From NCBI GenBank assembly GCA_947589225.1, contig CANQBC010000006.1:1-64000 (forward strand): a stretch of DNA of 64,000 nucleotides, given 5' to 3'. Each line of letters starts with the position of its first letter. The first letter of the stretch is position 1. This stretch comes from an uncultured Oscillospiraceae bacterium. Lineage in GTDB: Bacteria > Bacillota > Clostridia > Oscillospirales > Oscillospiraceae. The translations under genes were made by a program, and so were the position numbers. Of the stretch, positions 16,686 to 24,760 are shown one piece after another. The notes under the pieces are model-generated. The model made no database searches, was not told the DNA's origin, and saw only the letters and a program-made list of their open reading frames with translations.

Positions 16686-16954
16686 TGTGCCTCTGCCACC
16701 CAAACCGCGCTCATTCTCCCACTAATCTGTACTCCCAGAAGAGAGTCCGTGACTAATCTCACGGGCTCTCTTTTTCTATGTTCTCTTACCCCTTGTCCCA
16801 GTGAATTTCCTCTTTTCCATACGAATTCCCTCTTTCTGCGAACTTTTCTGAGTCGATTTCGTCTTGGGGTGGGCAGGGGATGTCGTCTTTCTGAGGGGAA
16901 ATTCGATGGACAAATAAGTGGGAGAAAAGGTGAGGTTATGGTGGGAGAAGCACA
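16686..16954. mobile_element. 269-bp MITE-like element, left copy
   Basis: Identical by eye to 40485-40753 in the same orientation. The unit starts TGTGCCTCTGCCACC and ends with the inverse of TGTGCTTCTCCCACC. Over the outer 45 positions I count 34 matches between the two ends, and each end repeats a TTCTCCCACT core at positions 29-38, like paired transposase-binding sites. It has no credible coding capacity. The TG...CA termini fit DDE transposases of the Tn7/Mu/Tn5053 type, but no five-base target duplication is present. The element also supplies the terminator after polC. Confidence 0.75.
16741..16775 (+). terminator. Intrinsic terminator inside the left 269-bp element
   Basis: GAGAGTCCGTGA pairs with TCACGGGCTCTC (one G-T pair) around a six-base loop, followed by T5CT. 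It lies 74 bases after the polC stop and is the only terminator there, so the mobile element ends the pyrH-polC transcript. The same hairpin exists at 40540-40574. Confidence 0.8.
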
Positions 16955-16976
16955 TAGTATATCATCGAAATTAAAT

Positions 16977-17104
16977 TATTCCGAGTTTTTGGGCGGCTCT
17001 GAATCCCTTGCGGCGCAATGGGTTTCCCAAAATCTCGAATTAATTAAAATTAAGCTGAATTGCCCGAAGATTAGATTTAATCTGAGATTTTGGGCGAGTC
17101 GCAG
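16977..17104. repeat. Three imperfect repeats upstream of tnsA, possible TnsB sites
   Basis: The AT-rich gap between the 269-bp element and tnsA holds three related blocks: CCGAGTTTTTGGGCGGCTC near 16982, an inverted TTTCCCAAAATCTCGAA near 17026, and CTGAGATTTTGGGCGAGTC near 17083. Clusters of about 20-bp imperfect repeats next to tnsA are what TnsB-binding transposon ends look like. No matching end was found on the right. Confidence 0.4.
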
Positions 17105-17182
17105 CGAATGGGGGTATGTTATTTGAGCGTTTAGTGGGGAAGGATTCCGGCAAATTGGCGATATCAGAAAGGAGGCTGCTAT

Positions 17183-17581
17183 ATGCACAAAGAAGGGGAA
17201 CTCAAACGGGACATCAAGTTCATGAGCGCGAAGAATGGGGAGATGCGAAAAGTCCACTCGGACGCCGCCTACCGCTTTGCCATGCACCTGGAGGAGGACG
17301 CGGCTGTCCAGGGATATGAGTGCGGTGTGCCCTTTGACCGGAGCAAGCTGCTTTCCGTCAGCCGGACGTCGATTCGCTCCCGGTATTTCGATGAGGCTTG
17401 GACGTCGGATTTCTACGTCCGCTATACAGACGGCAGCAGCGCCGTATTTGAGGTCGTCTCTCCGGACGCGTACATGAAAATCGCGGAAGTCGAGAAGATG
17501 GAACTGTCCAGGAGGTACTGGGCGATGCTCGGAATCAGGCGCTGGGTGATTGCCGAGGTGAAGAAGGGAGGCGGGAAGTGA
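17183..17581 (+). CDS. tnsA: TnsA-like endonuclease of a Tn7-like transposon
   Basis: 132 residues, about half of E. coli TnsA, corresponding to the N-terminal catalytic domain only. TnsA cuts the 5' ends of the element so that it transposes by cut and paste. The pattern SRYFDEAWTSDFYVRYTDG with D76, then SSAVFEVVSPDAY with E90, matches the restriction-endonuclease-like core. The usual lysine of the E-x-K motif appears as Val (EVV), so activity is uncertain. ATG start with GGAGG. The next gene starts on its stop codon. Called largely from context with tnsB and tnsC. Confidence 0.75.
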   Translation: MHKEGELKRDIKFMSAKNGEMRKVHSDAAYRFAMHLEEDAAVQGYECGVPFDRSKLLSVSRTSIRSRYFDEAWTSDFYVRYTDGSSAVFEVVSPDAYMKIAEVEKMELSRRYWAMLGIRRWVIAEVKKGGGK

Positions 17582-19248
17582 TGGAGGATGTCGCGCGATT
17601 CGTGAAGATTGGCGTCGATGTGTACCGTGTCCTGCTGCGGGCGGAGGATGGCGTCTGGCTCATATCCTGTGATGAGCCCGGCCCGCCGGTATTTTCGTCA
17701 TCGACTGGATATGAGCGAATCCCTACGCCAGACGATTTCTTTGACGCTGCCGCTGAGGAATCGAGGGAAAGGGACGCCAGGTTCGAGCTCATCCGGCCCC
17801 TGTTGGAGGATGATAGGTGTATTACGGACAGGGAATGGCGGAACGCGATAGCGGGCGAGTCCGCGAAGAGAGGCGGCAGTACAAGGAAGCGCGTCCTGCG
17901 GCTGTATTACAAGTATCTGGCTACCGGGCGCCTTCGCAAGAAGAGGGAATCGTCGCCCGCGAATGATGGCGGCGTTGACGATTTCAAGTGGGCCATCCGC
18001 ACGTTCTATTTCAGCGCGAAGGGCCTGTCTCTTCGTGATACCTATGAGATGATGATTCTCCGGCAATACTCTGACCCCAATGGGAAACTCCTGCCTGGCG
18101 CTCCCTCGTTTTCGAGGTTCCAGCATTTCTTCTACAGGAATGGGTATCACCGGCAGCCGGAGAAAATCATCGCCAGGGATGGGCTGACCTACTATCAGAG
18201 GAATAAGAGGCCCGCCTTCGGTACTACGACGCAGAAGTGGCCGGACGCAGGCGTCTTTCAGATGGACGCCACGATTGCGGATATCTATCTCGTATTGGAA
18301 TCCGACAGAAGGCAAGTCGTGGGGCGGCCCAATATCTATCTGGCGGTGGATTCGGCCTCTAAGCTGATTGCCGGCGTCTATGTCGGGTTCGACAGCGGGG
18401 AGACAGCGGTGATGGCCTGTATCTCCCAGGCCGCCGGGGATAAGGTGCGATTCTGCAAACGATTCGGTATCGATATCACCCCGGAGCAATGGCCGAATCT
18501 CGGTATGCCGAATGTGCTGGTGACAGATAAAGGCAAGGAGTTCGTCGGCGGCCGCGTCGAGGAACTGGCCGGCAGATATGGCGTTCGTATCGAAAACTTA
18601 CCGCCGTTTCGTCCTGACCTGAAGGGGAGCGTCGAGAAGACGTTCGACCTCCTCCAGGAGAGATATAAGCCATATCTGAAAGGGAAGGGCGTCATCGAAT
18701 GGGACGCGGCGGAGAGATGGGCCGCGGACTACCGGGATATGGCGGTGCTGAGTATTCGGGAGTTCACCCAAATCATTCTTCACTGCGTCTTATATCTGAA
18801 TTACGGGCGGGTCCTCGCCAGCGGACTCACACCGGCGCAGGAGTGGACGCGCAAAGGAGGGGACAGGCTTCTGAAGGTCTCTAAGGAGGAACTCTATCAA
18901 ATCGCGCTGCGGAGGGACAGCGCTGTCCTTACGCGCAGGGGGTTCAGGTTCCACAATATGCGGTATGTGCCAGAGGACCAGAAGACGCTGGAGGTCGGCA
19001 AGCGGTATGTTGTCGCTTTCGATTCCTCCAACGTCACCAGGATTTTCGCTGTGCTCGATGGGGCGTATATCCCATGCGCGCTCGCGGACGACTTCTTTGA
19101 GTATGAGGCCCTGACCGCGGAAGAGGCTTCGGTGCTGTCCAAACAGAAGAAGAGAGATATGGTTGACGCCCGGCAGCGCGAACTGCAGGCGAGTATCGAT
19201 TCCAGGGCAAGCATCGAGCGGATAGTCGCTGAGGCGGCGAAAAAATGA
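17581..19248 (+). CDS. tnsB: TnsB-like DDE transposase
   Basis: About 555 residues. An N-terminal helical DNA-binding region is followed by a retroviral-integrase-type catalytic core: Asp about 228 in FQMDATIADIY, Asp about 315 in VTDKGKEFVG, Glu about 352 in PDLKGSVEKTF, the D-D-35-E spacing of Tn7, Tn5053 and Mu transposases. A beta-barrel domain typical of TnsB follows. TnsB binds the transposon ends and joins the 3' ends to the target. The start may be the GTG three bases earlier; AGGGAGG serves both. The gene overlaps the tnsA stop and the 3' end overlaps an alternative tnsC start, so tnsA-B-C are translationally coupled. Confidence 0.9.
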   Translation: MEDVARFVKIGVDVYRVLLRAEDGVWLISCDEPGPPVFSSSTGYERIPTPDDFFDAAAEESRERDARFELIRPLLEDDRCITDREWRNAIAGESAKRGGSTRKRVLRLYYKYLATGRLRKKRESSPANDGGVDDFKWAIRTFYFSAKGLSLRDTYEMMILRQYSDPNGKLLPGAPSFSRFQHFFYRNGYHRQPEKIIARDGLTYYQRNKRPAFGTTTQKWPDAGVFQMDATIADIYLVLESDRRQVVGRPNIYLAVDSASKLIAGVYVGFDSGETAVMACISQAAGDKVRFCKRFGIDITPEQWPNLGMPNVLVTDKGKEFVGGRVEELAGRYGVRIENLPPFRPDLKGSVEKTFDLLQERYKPYLKGKGVIEWDAAERWAADYRDMAVLSIREFTQIILHCVLYLNYGRVLASGLTPAQEWTRKGGDRLLKVSKEELYQIALRRDSAVLTRRGFRFHNMRYVPEDQKTLEVGKRYVVAFDSSNVTRIFAVLDGAYIPCALADDFFEYEALTAEEASVLSKQKKRDMVDARQRELQASIDSRASIERIVAEAAKK

Positions 19249-19283
19249 GAAGGGCTGACGCCCCATATTTGAGGAGGAGAATC

Positions 19284-20627
19284 ATGAAAAATCGAAAGAC
19301 CGATAGGTATCCATATAGGGCGGAAAGGGTCGACGCGATGTACAGACCCGAAAGTACGGGGAATCCCTATATCGACGCAATGCCTGAGCTTGAAGCTCCG
19401 GAAAATTTTCACAAGCTCATATACAGCAAGCCGTCGCTTCCGTCCAATCTCAGCGGGATGTCGAATCAGAAACGGTTGGAAGCCATCACGGATATATCTT
19501 CCGCGTTTTTCCCTATGGATTTCATGTACCAGGTGTACCTCCAGATGTACCGGTCTATCATCAGTACTTACAAGGTGACTCAGACGGCAGATGAGACCAG
19601 GCGCGTCAATTCACTCTATTTCGGGAGAGATGATTTTCCCCGTATGACACAAGTAGAGAGCGGCGCTATTCTTGGCACGCCCGGCGTCGGGAAGACCGCT
19701 ACGATAAGACGCTGCCTTTCAGTGATGCCGCAGGTCATCTCTCATGTGCAATATGGCACGCAGCCTCTGATAGGCAAGCAGGTGTTATACCTCTATGTCG
19801 AGTGCCCGTCGGACTGTTCGATAAAGGCGCTGGCGTTCAATTTCATAAGCGCCCTCGACAACGCCATCGGGACAAGCTATCTTCCCAGGCTTTCCAGGGT
19901 GAGGACGCTGGCGGTCAGCGCTCTCATTACGCAGGTCAAGATACTCTGCGTCACGCATCATGTCGGGCTTCTTGTCGTTGACGAAATTCAGAACGCGGTC
20001 CTCACGGCCCGCAACAGCGGGCGGATGAAACCGCTTATCAGGTTTCTCGTCGAACTGACCAATGACGCGTGTTCGAGCGTCTTATTTATAGGGACTCCGG
20101 CAGCGGAAGAACTTTTCCGCAGTGAGGAGCATCTGCGGCGGAGGACGAGGGGGCTGCGGCTCACGCCTATGAAACCGGACGGCACGTATTACTCGTTCTT
20201 AAAGCGTCTCTGGGAACTGCAGTACACGCAGAAATCCGCTCCTTTGACAGAGCGGATGGCCAATAAGATATATGACTGCACCGGAGGAATACCGGCTTAT
20301 ATCGTGAAGGTCTTTCAGGAGGCACAGGTACAGGCTATCCTTCGGCGGGAACCGGCTATAACGGAGAAAATGATATCGGCCGCTGTTGACGCCCTCGCCA
20401 TTGTTGTCCCAAGGACCTTTGCGAAGGGAGTGTCCATTTCAGAGGAAATCCATGTGGATGAGCCGATGACTGATACGGAAGGGGAAGTACCGCGAGATTA
20501 CGCGAAAAAGCGTGGCAGGAGGCCCCAAACACGTGATGAACATGATATTGTCGCCGCGTTCAAGCGCGGGGAAGATGTTAAACGATTTCTTGAGGCAATA
20601 GGCAGCATTGAGGTGATTTCGTGTTGA
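19284..20627 (+). CDS. tnsC: TnsC-like AAA+ ATPase, transposition regulator
   Basis: About 447 residues. Walker A GTPGVGKT near residue 132 and Walker B GLLVVDEIQNAV near 229, followed by LFIGTPAAEELF (sensor region) and an RRRTRGLRL arginine cluster. TnsC polymerises on target DNA and links the target selector TniQ/TnsD to TnsB. The frame is open from 19245, overlapping the tnsB stop, but the ATG at 19284 has the near-perfect site TTGAGGAGGAG just upstream and is preferred. The C terminus (KKRGRRPQTRDEHDIVAAF) is a basic tail of the sort that contacts transposase. Confidence 0.9.
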   Translation: MKNRKTDRYPYRAERVDAMYRPESTGNPYIDAMPELEAPENFHKLIYSKPSLPSNLSGMSNQKRLEAITDISSAFFPMDFMYQVYLQMYRSIISTYKVTQTADETRRVNSLYFGRDDFPRMTQVESGAILGTPGVGKTATIRRCLSVMPQVISHVQYGTQPLIGKQVLYLYVECPSDCSIKALAFNFISALDNAIGTSYLPRLSRVRTLAVSALITQVKILCVTHHVGLLVVDEIQNAVLTARNSGRMKPLIRFLVELTNDACSSVLFIGTPAAEELFRSEEHLRRRTRGLRLTPMKPDGTYYSFLKRLWELQYTQKSAPLTERMANKIYDCTGGIPAYIVKVFQEAQVQAILRREPAITEKMISAAVDALAIVVPRTFAKGVSISEEIHVDEPMTDTEGEVPRDYAKKRGRRPQTRDEHDIVAAFKRGEDVKRFLEAIGSIEVISC

Positions 20628-21712
20628 GTTTCTTTCCAACACCATATCCGGAGGAGTGGTGGTACAGTGTCCTGTGCCGGTATGCCATGAGGTCCGGCTA
20701 CATACACGCGGAAACAGCGAAGATGGAACTGTTCGGACAGCCAAGTGTCGTACTGGGGAGGTTGACTCCCGGAGTGGATTGCTATACTGTGGCGCGTGCC
20801 ATGCCGGATGGGTCTCCATATGACGCCAAACGTATACTGCTTGAACATACACTGCTTCCTTATCATATGAGATTCAGGTCCAGCGAGATGAAGCACTCGA
20901 TATTGGACAAACTCTCGTCTGGGGAGAACGCGAATTATTCCATCCAGGTGGAGAGTCCGACCGGACACAGGGGACTGAAGTATTGCCCTATATGCTATCG
21001 TGAGGATTGCGAAAAGTATGGAGAGCCATATTGGCATAGGGGTCATCAAATCCCATTGATGCAGGCGTGTCCTGTACACGGATGTGAGCTTGTCGAATAT
21101 GGCCCTCAGTGGAATGGGTTATCTGGAAGAATTATCCTATTGGCTATGGTGGACGATGTCAAGGAGCCTTGTTCCGCTCCGGGATGGATGCAGCGACTGA
21201 GTAAGCTGCTTTCTGATTTCCTGACGTTGCCCTTCGATGTATGTCCACCGGTTGGGTATGATAACCTGTTTGTTTCATTACAGCGTCTGGGATATGCGCT
21301 CAGGAGGCCATACACTGTGTATCCTACCATAGATGGGGATAGATTCATGGCGGCGATACGGGAGCTGGTCAGCCCGGAGATAGTGGAACAGTATTTCTCT
21401 GTCGATACCATCCAGAAGCTGCTGCGGGTGGTATTACAGAGGAAATGCGCTTATCCGGAGAGGTACGCACTCGTCTGTCTCGTCGCCGGGATATCCGCTG
21501 AGACGTTGTTCGGCCCGGAATTATCAAGAGAGGATACGCTGAGAGAGCAGACGGTTCGGCTGGCCGCGTCTGGGCGAATCCTTAAAAAAAGCGAGGTCGC
21601 GGCAATGCTCGGTATCCCGTGCGCGATGCTCGATACCGCGATGAAGAGATATGGTATCGAGCCTTTTTGGAACTGGGCAAAGGTCAAGAAGGAGAAACCA
21701 TTTTCTTTTTAA
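20621..21712 (+). CDS. tniQ: TniQ/TnsD-family target-selection protein
   Basis: 363 residues. It starts on GTG (LSFFPTPYPEEWWYSVLCRY), the usual TniQ opening, behind GAGGTG. A zinc-binding region is clear: KYCPICYREDCEKYGEPYWHR then CPVHGCELVEYG. The C-terminal part contains a second DNA-binding-like helix pair (KKSEVAAMLGIPCAMLDTAM). It is shorter than E. coli TnsD (508 residues), which reads a fixed att site, and longer than many TniQ subunits of CRISPR-guided elements. No cas genes or array are present, so protein-directed targeting is more likely. It overlaps the tnsC stop. No tnsE is seen. Confidence 0.88.
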   Translation: MLSFFPTPYPEEWWYSVLCRYAMRSGYIHAETAKMELFGQPSVVLGRLTPGVDCYTVARAMPDGSPYDAKRILLEHTLLPYHMRFRSSEMKHSILDKLSSGENANYSIQVESPTGHRGLKYCPICYREDCEKYGEPYWHRGHQIPLMQACPVHGCELVEYGPQWNGLSGRIILLAMVDDVKEPCSAPGWMQRLSKLLSDFLTLPFDVCPPVGYDNLFVSLQRLGYALRRPYTVYPTIDGDRFMAAIRELVSPEIVEQYFSVDTIQKLLRVVLQRKCAYPERYALVCLVAGISAETLFGPELSREDTLREQTVRLAASGRILKKSEVAAMLGIPCAMLDTAMKRYGIEPFWNWAKVKKEKPFSF

Positions 21713-22168
21713 TGCCCTGGACACGCCTTTGTTGCATTGGGTATGCCCGGCGTATTCCATAAAGTCGGATGACGGACAAAATCGAAGGGTTTCTCCAGTT
21801 GCCTTTTCACGGACTACAAGCGCATAAAGATGTCCTTTTCTGTGGTTGTTTGCAATGCAGTCTCGTATATTGTCTTTCTGCGTTCCCGCATAAAGATTTT
21901 CGGCACTGTTGTTATCTTTGTCATCGTCATAGTGGTTAATCTGCATATTGGACGGAATCGGGCCACACCAACATTCATAAACTAAATGGTGGACAAGTCG
22001 ATGTTTGCCGTGAATATCAATTCGGTGGTGTCCATCAATGGTGATATAGTGTTTCATGTTCTTGCCGATAATGTCTGAATACACATCACCATAACGGCTA
22101 ACCCAATGAATATCATCATAGCGTCTATAAACTTGTCCGTGTATGACACGTTCGTCTCGCTTAGTCAT
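21524..22168 (-). CDS. HNH homing endonuclease of a group I intron, 3' truncated
   Basis: The first ~150 residues form an intron-type HNH endonuclease: DIHWVSRYGDVYSD, HRLVHHLVYECWCG, the His-Asn core MQINHYDDDKDNNSAENL, and a NUMOD-like DNA-binding tail (YAGHTQCNKGVSRALKRKW). Past about 21712 the frame reads antisense through the end of tniQ, so the true C terminus is lost and the last ~60 residues are accidental. ATG 22168 follows AACGAGGTGATGAATC. It lies directly behind a group I intron core in the same orientation, the normal place for such a gene. Confidence 0.8.
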   Translation of the reverse strand: MTKRDERVIHGQVYRRYDDIHWVSRYGDVYSDIIGKNMKHYITIDGHHRIDIHGKHRLVHHLVYECWCGPIPSNMQINHYDDDKDNNSAENLYAGTQKDNIRDCIANNHRKGHLYALVVREKATGETLRFCPSSDFMEYAGHTQCNKGVSRALKRKWFLLLDLCPVPKRLDTISLHRGIEHRARDTEHCRDLAFFKDSPRRGQPNRLLSQRILS

Positions 22169-22314
22169 GATTCATCACCTCGTTTTAGGGGTGATTCGTT
22201 TTGAAACTTGGCACGGTATTGTCCCAAAGGGAGTTTACCGTTAGCAGGGAATTATCCCCACACCGCTTTATCTTGCGTTCACACCGTTTAAGGACACCCT
22301 AACGTGTTTTGTCA
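22169..22314 (-). ncRNA. Group I self-splicing intron, 5' half (IA-like)
   Basis: On the minus strand the exon ends GGACGCT and the intron contains GGTGTCC 15 bases in. These pair as a seven-base P1 helix with the required U-G pair exactly at the splice site. Further in, ACGGTA and TACCGT bracket CTTTGGGACAA, and the following GACAATACCGTGCCAAG closely matches the conserved P-Q/J6-7 region of the phage T4 td intron. The endonuclease gene follows at once. The 3' half of the core (P7-P9) should lie beyond the endonuclease and has been cut off where the sequence meets tniQ. Confidence 0.75.
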
Positions 22315-22437
22315 AGCGTCCGTAGTATTTCGGCTTGCCCGGCTCGTAGTTGCCGGCATTTGCGATGTTATTCCAGCCGTTGCCGGAACGGTCGGGAGTC
22401 AGGAAGGAACGACAGCCCCATTTGTATTCAACGTGGC
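22315..22437 (-). pseudogene. nrdD: Exon scrap of anaerobic ribonucleotide reductase
   Basis: Minus-strand translation gives HVEYKWGCRSFLTPDRSGN, then INAN-like filler and NYEPGKPKYYGR, the conserved GCRSFL...YYGR(F) segment of class III ribonucleotide reductase NrdD. Only about 41 codons survive. The reading frame ends in the middle of the YYGRF codon run, exactly where the intron begins. This NrdD segment is a known home for group I introns. No other part of nrdD is seen in the window. Confidence 0.7.
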
Positions 22438-22440
22438 TCG

Positions 22441-22520
22441 CTAGGCCACGCCCGCCCTTTTAAGGACAGCTGCATATCGCTATGCAGATTAGACTATATC
22501 ACGCACTCCGTGGAGTGCCC
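22441..22520 (-). ncRNA. Possible 3' end of a second group I intron
   Basis: Immediately upstream of the nrdD exon scrap, the minus strand reads a GCACTCC/GGAGTGC hairpin, then GTGATATAGTCTAATCTGC, very like the P7 3' strand (S element, AGATATAGTC) of group I introns, then a TGCATA/TATGCA hairpin before the exon. The matching 5' half is missing; sequence changes to an unrelated gene near 22570. This is a motif-level call. Confidence 0.4.
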
Positions 22521-22567
22521 TGCCATTTCCATCACCAATCGCTTGTGATGTACTCCCATAAAGGGAT

Positions 22568-24760
22568 GTGGATTTGCATCCTGACTCTCCGCTTGCCAGG
22601 GCGATGGAACTGCGGCAAGAGGTCCAAGCCCTTGACCGGGATGTGCTCGATGACGTCACCGGCGAAGCAATCCAGAGACTGCAGGATAAGTTCCAGGAGT
22701 ATCGTGACAGCTGTGACACTGTGATTTTCGGGACAACGGAAACGCTTGATGCCGGCAATGATGTTACAAGGGATAACGACGCAGCCAGCCATCGGGATAC
22801 ACAGGCCCCAGATGTCAGCACGATGCTTTCTGACCTTGATGCGGTCAAGGTGGATTATGCGGAAGCTCTCGAAAGCATGAAGGACTACAGCGGCGCAGAG
22901 AGTGTCGTCACAAATTCCGAATTTGCGGATAAAGTCGACGCCATTCTTCAAGGATGCGTCTATGACTTCATGCACGAAGGCAAAATCGATGCCGACAGGG
23001 TGGCGTTCCTCAATGACATCCGCGACGATTTATCTGTAATCAAGGGTTCTTTTCCGGACAGTGAATGCGCATTTTCCCATCAGCTCTATGAAGATTTTCT
23101 CTCGCTGTTGGCTGACTGGGATAAAAGCGAGGCTGAGTACAAAAACGATTTGGAAAGGGCCGAAGGAGACCCGGACAAAATCGCAGAATTGGATGAGGCG
23201 CACGATATAGCCATCAACCGACTCAGCCAAAGGCTTGATGCTCTTGACTATAGCATTGACAAAGCGAGAGACGCCATCGAAGCGCGTCTGGATGGTATCG
23301 ACCAAGAAGACGACCGCGAAGAAGATAAAGAAGATGTAATTGCTCATGATGGTGACGGTTATGAAGAGGCCACGGAATCTTTTGAGCCAGTGTTTCCCGA
23401 AGAAGGCAAAACATCAAAAACAGGAAACGTAGAAAACGAAGCGGCGGATACAGAAAAGAATCCTGTTGAGCCAAACGAGCCTCAAGGCAATTCTGTTTCT
23501 TTCGATACAAGCAGACGAGGCGTTGACCTTCCGGAGAATATCCGGGCTGATGCGGATGCCGTCGTTACCTACGCTTCTGCAGAACGGCTGTATGCCCATC
23601 ACGAGGACTATACCGGGTTTGCCGTGGATGGCAGCGACCTTATATCAACCGTCTATGCCGCGAGGGATGACCTCGAAAGAATGGCAGACGACAGGGGAGA
23701 GGTCTCTCGTGAATTTGTCTCTATCCTCAATGAGATGGACGTGCTCGGCGACAAAAACGGCGAAGCCGAGCACGATGCCCGTATCGACGAACTGACCGCC
23801 CGGAAAGAGGAACTGACGCTGTTTGCAGGGGCGGTCATCAGCAACAGCCGTAACGATGTGGAACACGACCAGGAAGATGCGATTTGGCATTTCCATCGTA
23901 CGGACATGGAACTCCGGCATAACCCGGATAACACGGACGCGCTCGCGGACATTGACGTGCTCCGGGATTCTCTCCGTACATACTCAGAACCGGGTTCTCC
24001 CGACAAGGATGGTCCGGCCGCCAGGTATCAGGACAGCCTGCAGCGATGCGAGGTGGCTCTCAGTAAGCTCCGCCCACTTGAAGCACAGGCGGAAAAAGAC
24101 CCTCTGAATATGGAGCTTGCTGAGAAAATCGCTGATATCCGATATGAACGCGACGCCGCGCAGCGTGTCATGGACTTGAAGTTCCATGAGATTGAGATTT
24201 GCCGTGAAGGAACCAGCGCTTTCGGAACGATTGACCTCCCAGTCGAAAAAGTGGAGAAGCAGGACGTCGAAGGCGTTTCGAATGAAATGGTTGTCCAGCC
24301 GGAGGAAGACACCCGCAGCGCGTATGAAGTTGCGAAAGAGAAGTATGAGGATATCAAGGACCGATACCTCTTCACCGTCTGTGTGGTCATCCTGCTTGGT
24401 GACCTCGAACGTGTAGTAGTTATATACGATGTTGCCGTCGTTGGTGTAGTCGACCTTGTTCCCAGCCGCGTCATAGATGGCGACGCGGTCGGTGAATGTC
24501 ATGTCCTCGCCATAGGTCTGATGGTTGTCGTCGCCTTCGCCGTAGCTCTCGGACTGGCCCTCAGAGCCGATACCGCGCTCCGGGTCACGCTCATCCCCGG
24601 TAACGACGCCGGTTTCATCGTAAGTGCCCACATAGTAGCCCTCAGGTACGAGGATTTCTTCCAGCTGGTAGATGCCGTAGGGGAGCTCGTACCGGATGGT
24701 GATTTCGCCGGCTTCGTCGGTGTAGAAGATGTAATCTTCCGGTTCTCCCGCGCTGGATAG
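22568..24760 (+). CDS. Large acidic coiled-coil protein, broken at both ends
   Basis: Real coding is judged to run from near 22600 to about 24366. It is very acidic and helical, with long heptad-like stretches (e.g. AEYKNDLERAEGDPDKIAEL) and at least two related segments around DAVVTYASAERLYAHHEDYTG and an earlier DLDAVKVDYAEALESMKDY. No enzyme motif is seen. It resembles the non-catalytic parts of giant proteins on conjugative elements or large phages. Beyond 24366 the frame is only the antisense of the surface-protein gene. The N terminus lacks a credible ribosome-binding site. It is a fragment caught between two junctions. Confidence 0.5.
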   Translation: MDLHPDSPLARAMELRQEVQALDRDVLDDVTGEAIQRLQDKFQEYRDSCDTVIFGTTETLDAGNDVTRDNDAASHRDTQAPDVSTMLSDLDAVKVDYAEALESMKDYSGAESVVTNSEFADKVDAILQGCVYDFMHEGKIDADRVAFLNDIRDDLSVIKGSFPDSECAFSHQLYEDFLSLLADWDKSEAEYKNDLERAEGDPDKIAELDEAHDIAINRLSQRLDALDYSIDKARDAIEARLDGIDQEDDREEDKEDVIAHDGDGYEEATESFEPVFPEEGKTSKTGNVENEAADTEKNPVEPNEPQGNSVSFDTSRRGVDLPENIRADADAVVTYASAERLYAHHEDYTGFAVDGSDLISTVYAARDDLERMADDRGEVSREFVSILNEMDVLGDKNGEAEHDARIDELTARKEELTLFAGAVISNSRNDVEHDQEDAIWHFHRTDMELRHNPDNTDALADIDVLRDSLRTYSEPGSPDKDGPAARYQDSLQRCEVALSKLRPLEAQAEKDPLNMELAEKIADIRYERDAAQRVMDLKFHEIEICREGTSAFGTIDLPVEKVEKQDVEGVSNEMVVQPEEDTRSAYEVAKEKYEDIKDRYLFTVCVVILLGDLERVVVIYDVAVVGVVDLVPSRVIDGDAVGECHVLAIGLMVVVAFAVALGLALRADTALRVTLIPGNDAGFIVSAHIVALRYEDFFQLVDAVGELVPDGDFAGFVGVEDVIFRFSRAG

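Noticed and set aside
16749..17126. Open frames inside the 269-bp elements (also 40548-40826)
   Set aside because: They run out of the element into different flanking sequence, start after the terminator hairpin, and have Ser/Phe/Leu-rich low-information content. The element is better explained as non-coding.
20621..21712. CRISPR-associated transposon (CAST)
   Set aside because: TniQ, TnsB and TnsC are present, but no cas gene, no repeat-spacer array and no Cas12k-like frame are seen anywhere in the island.
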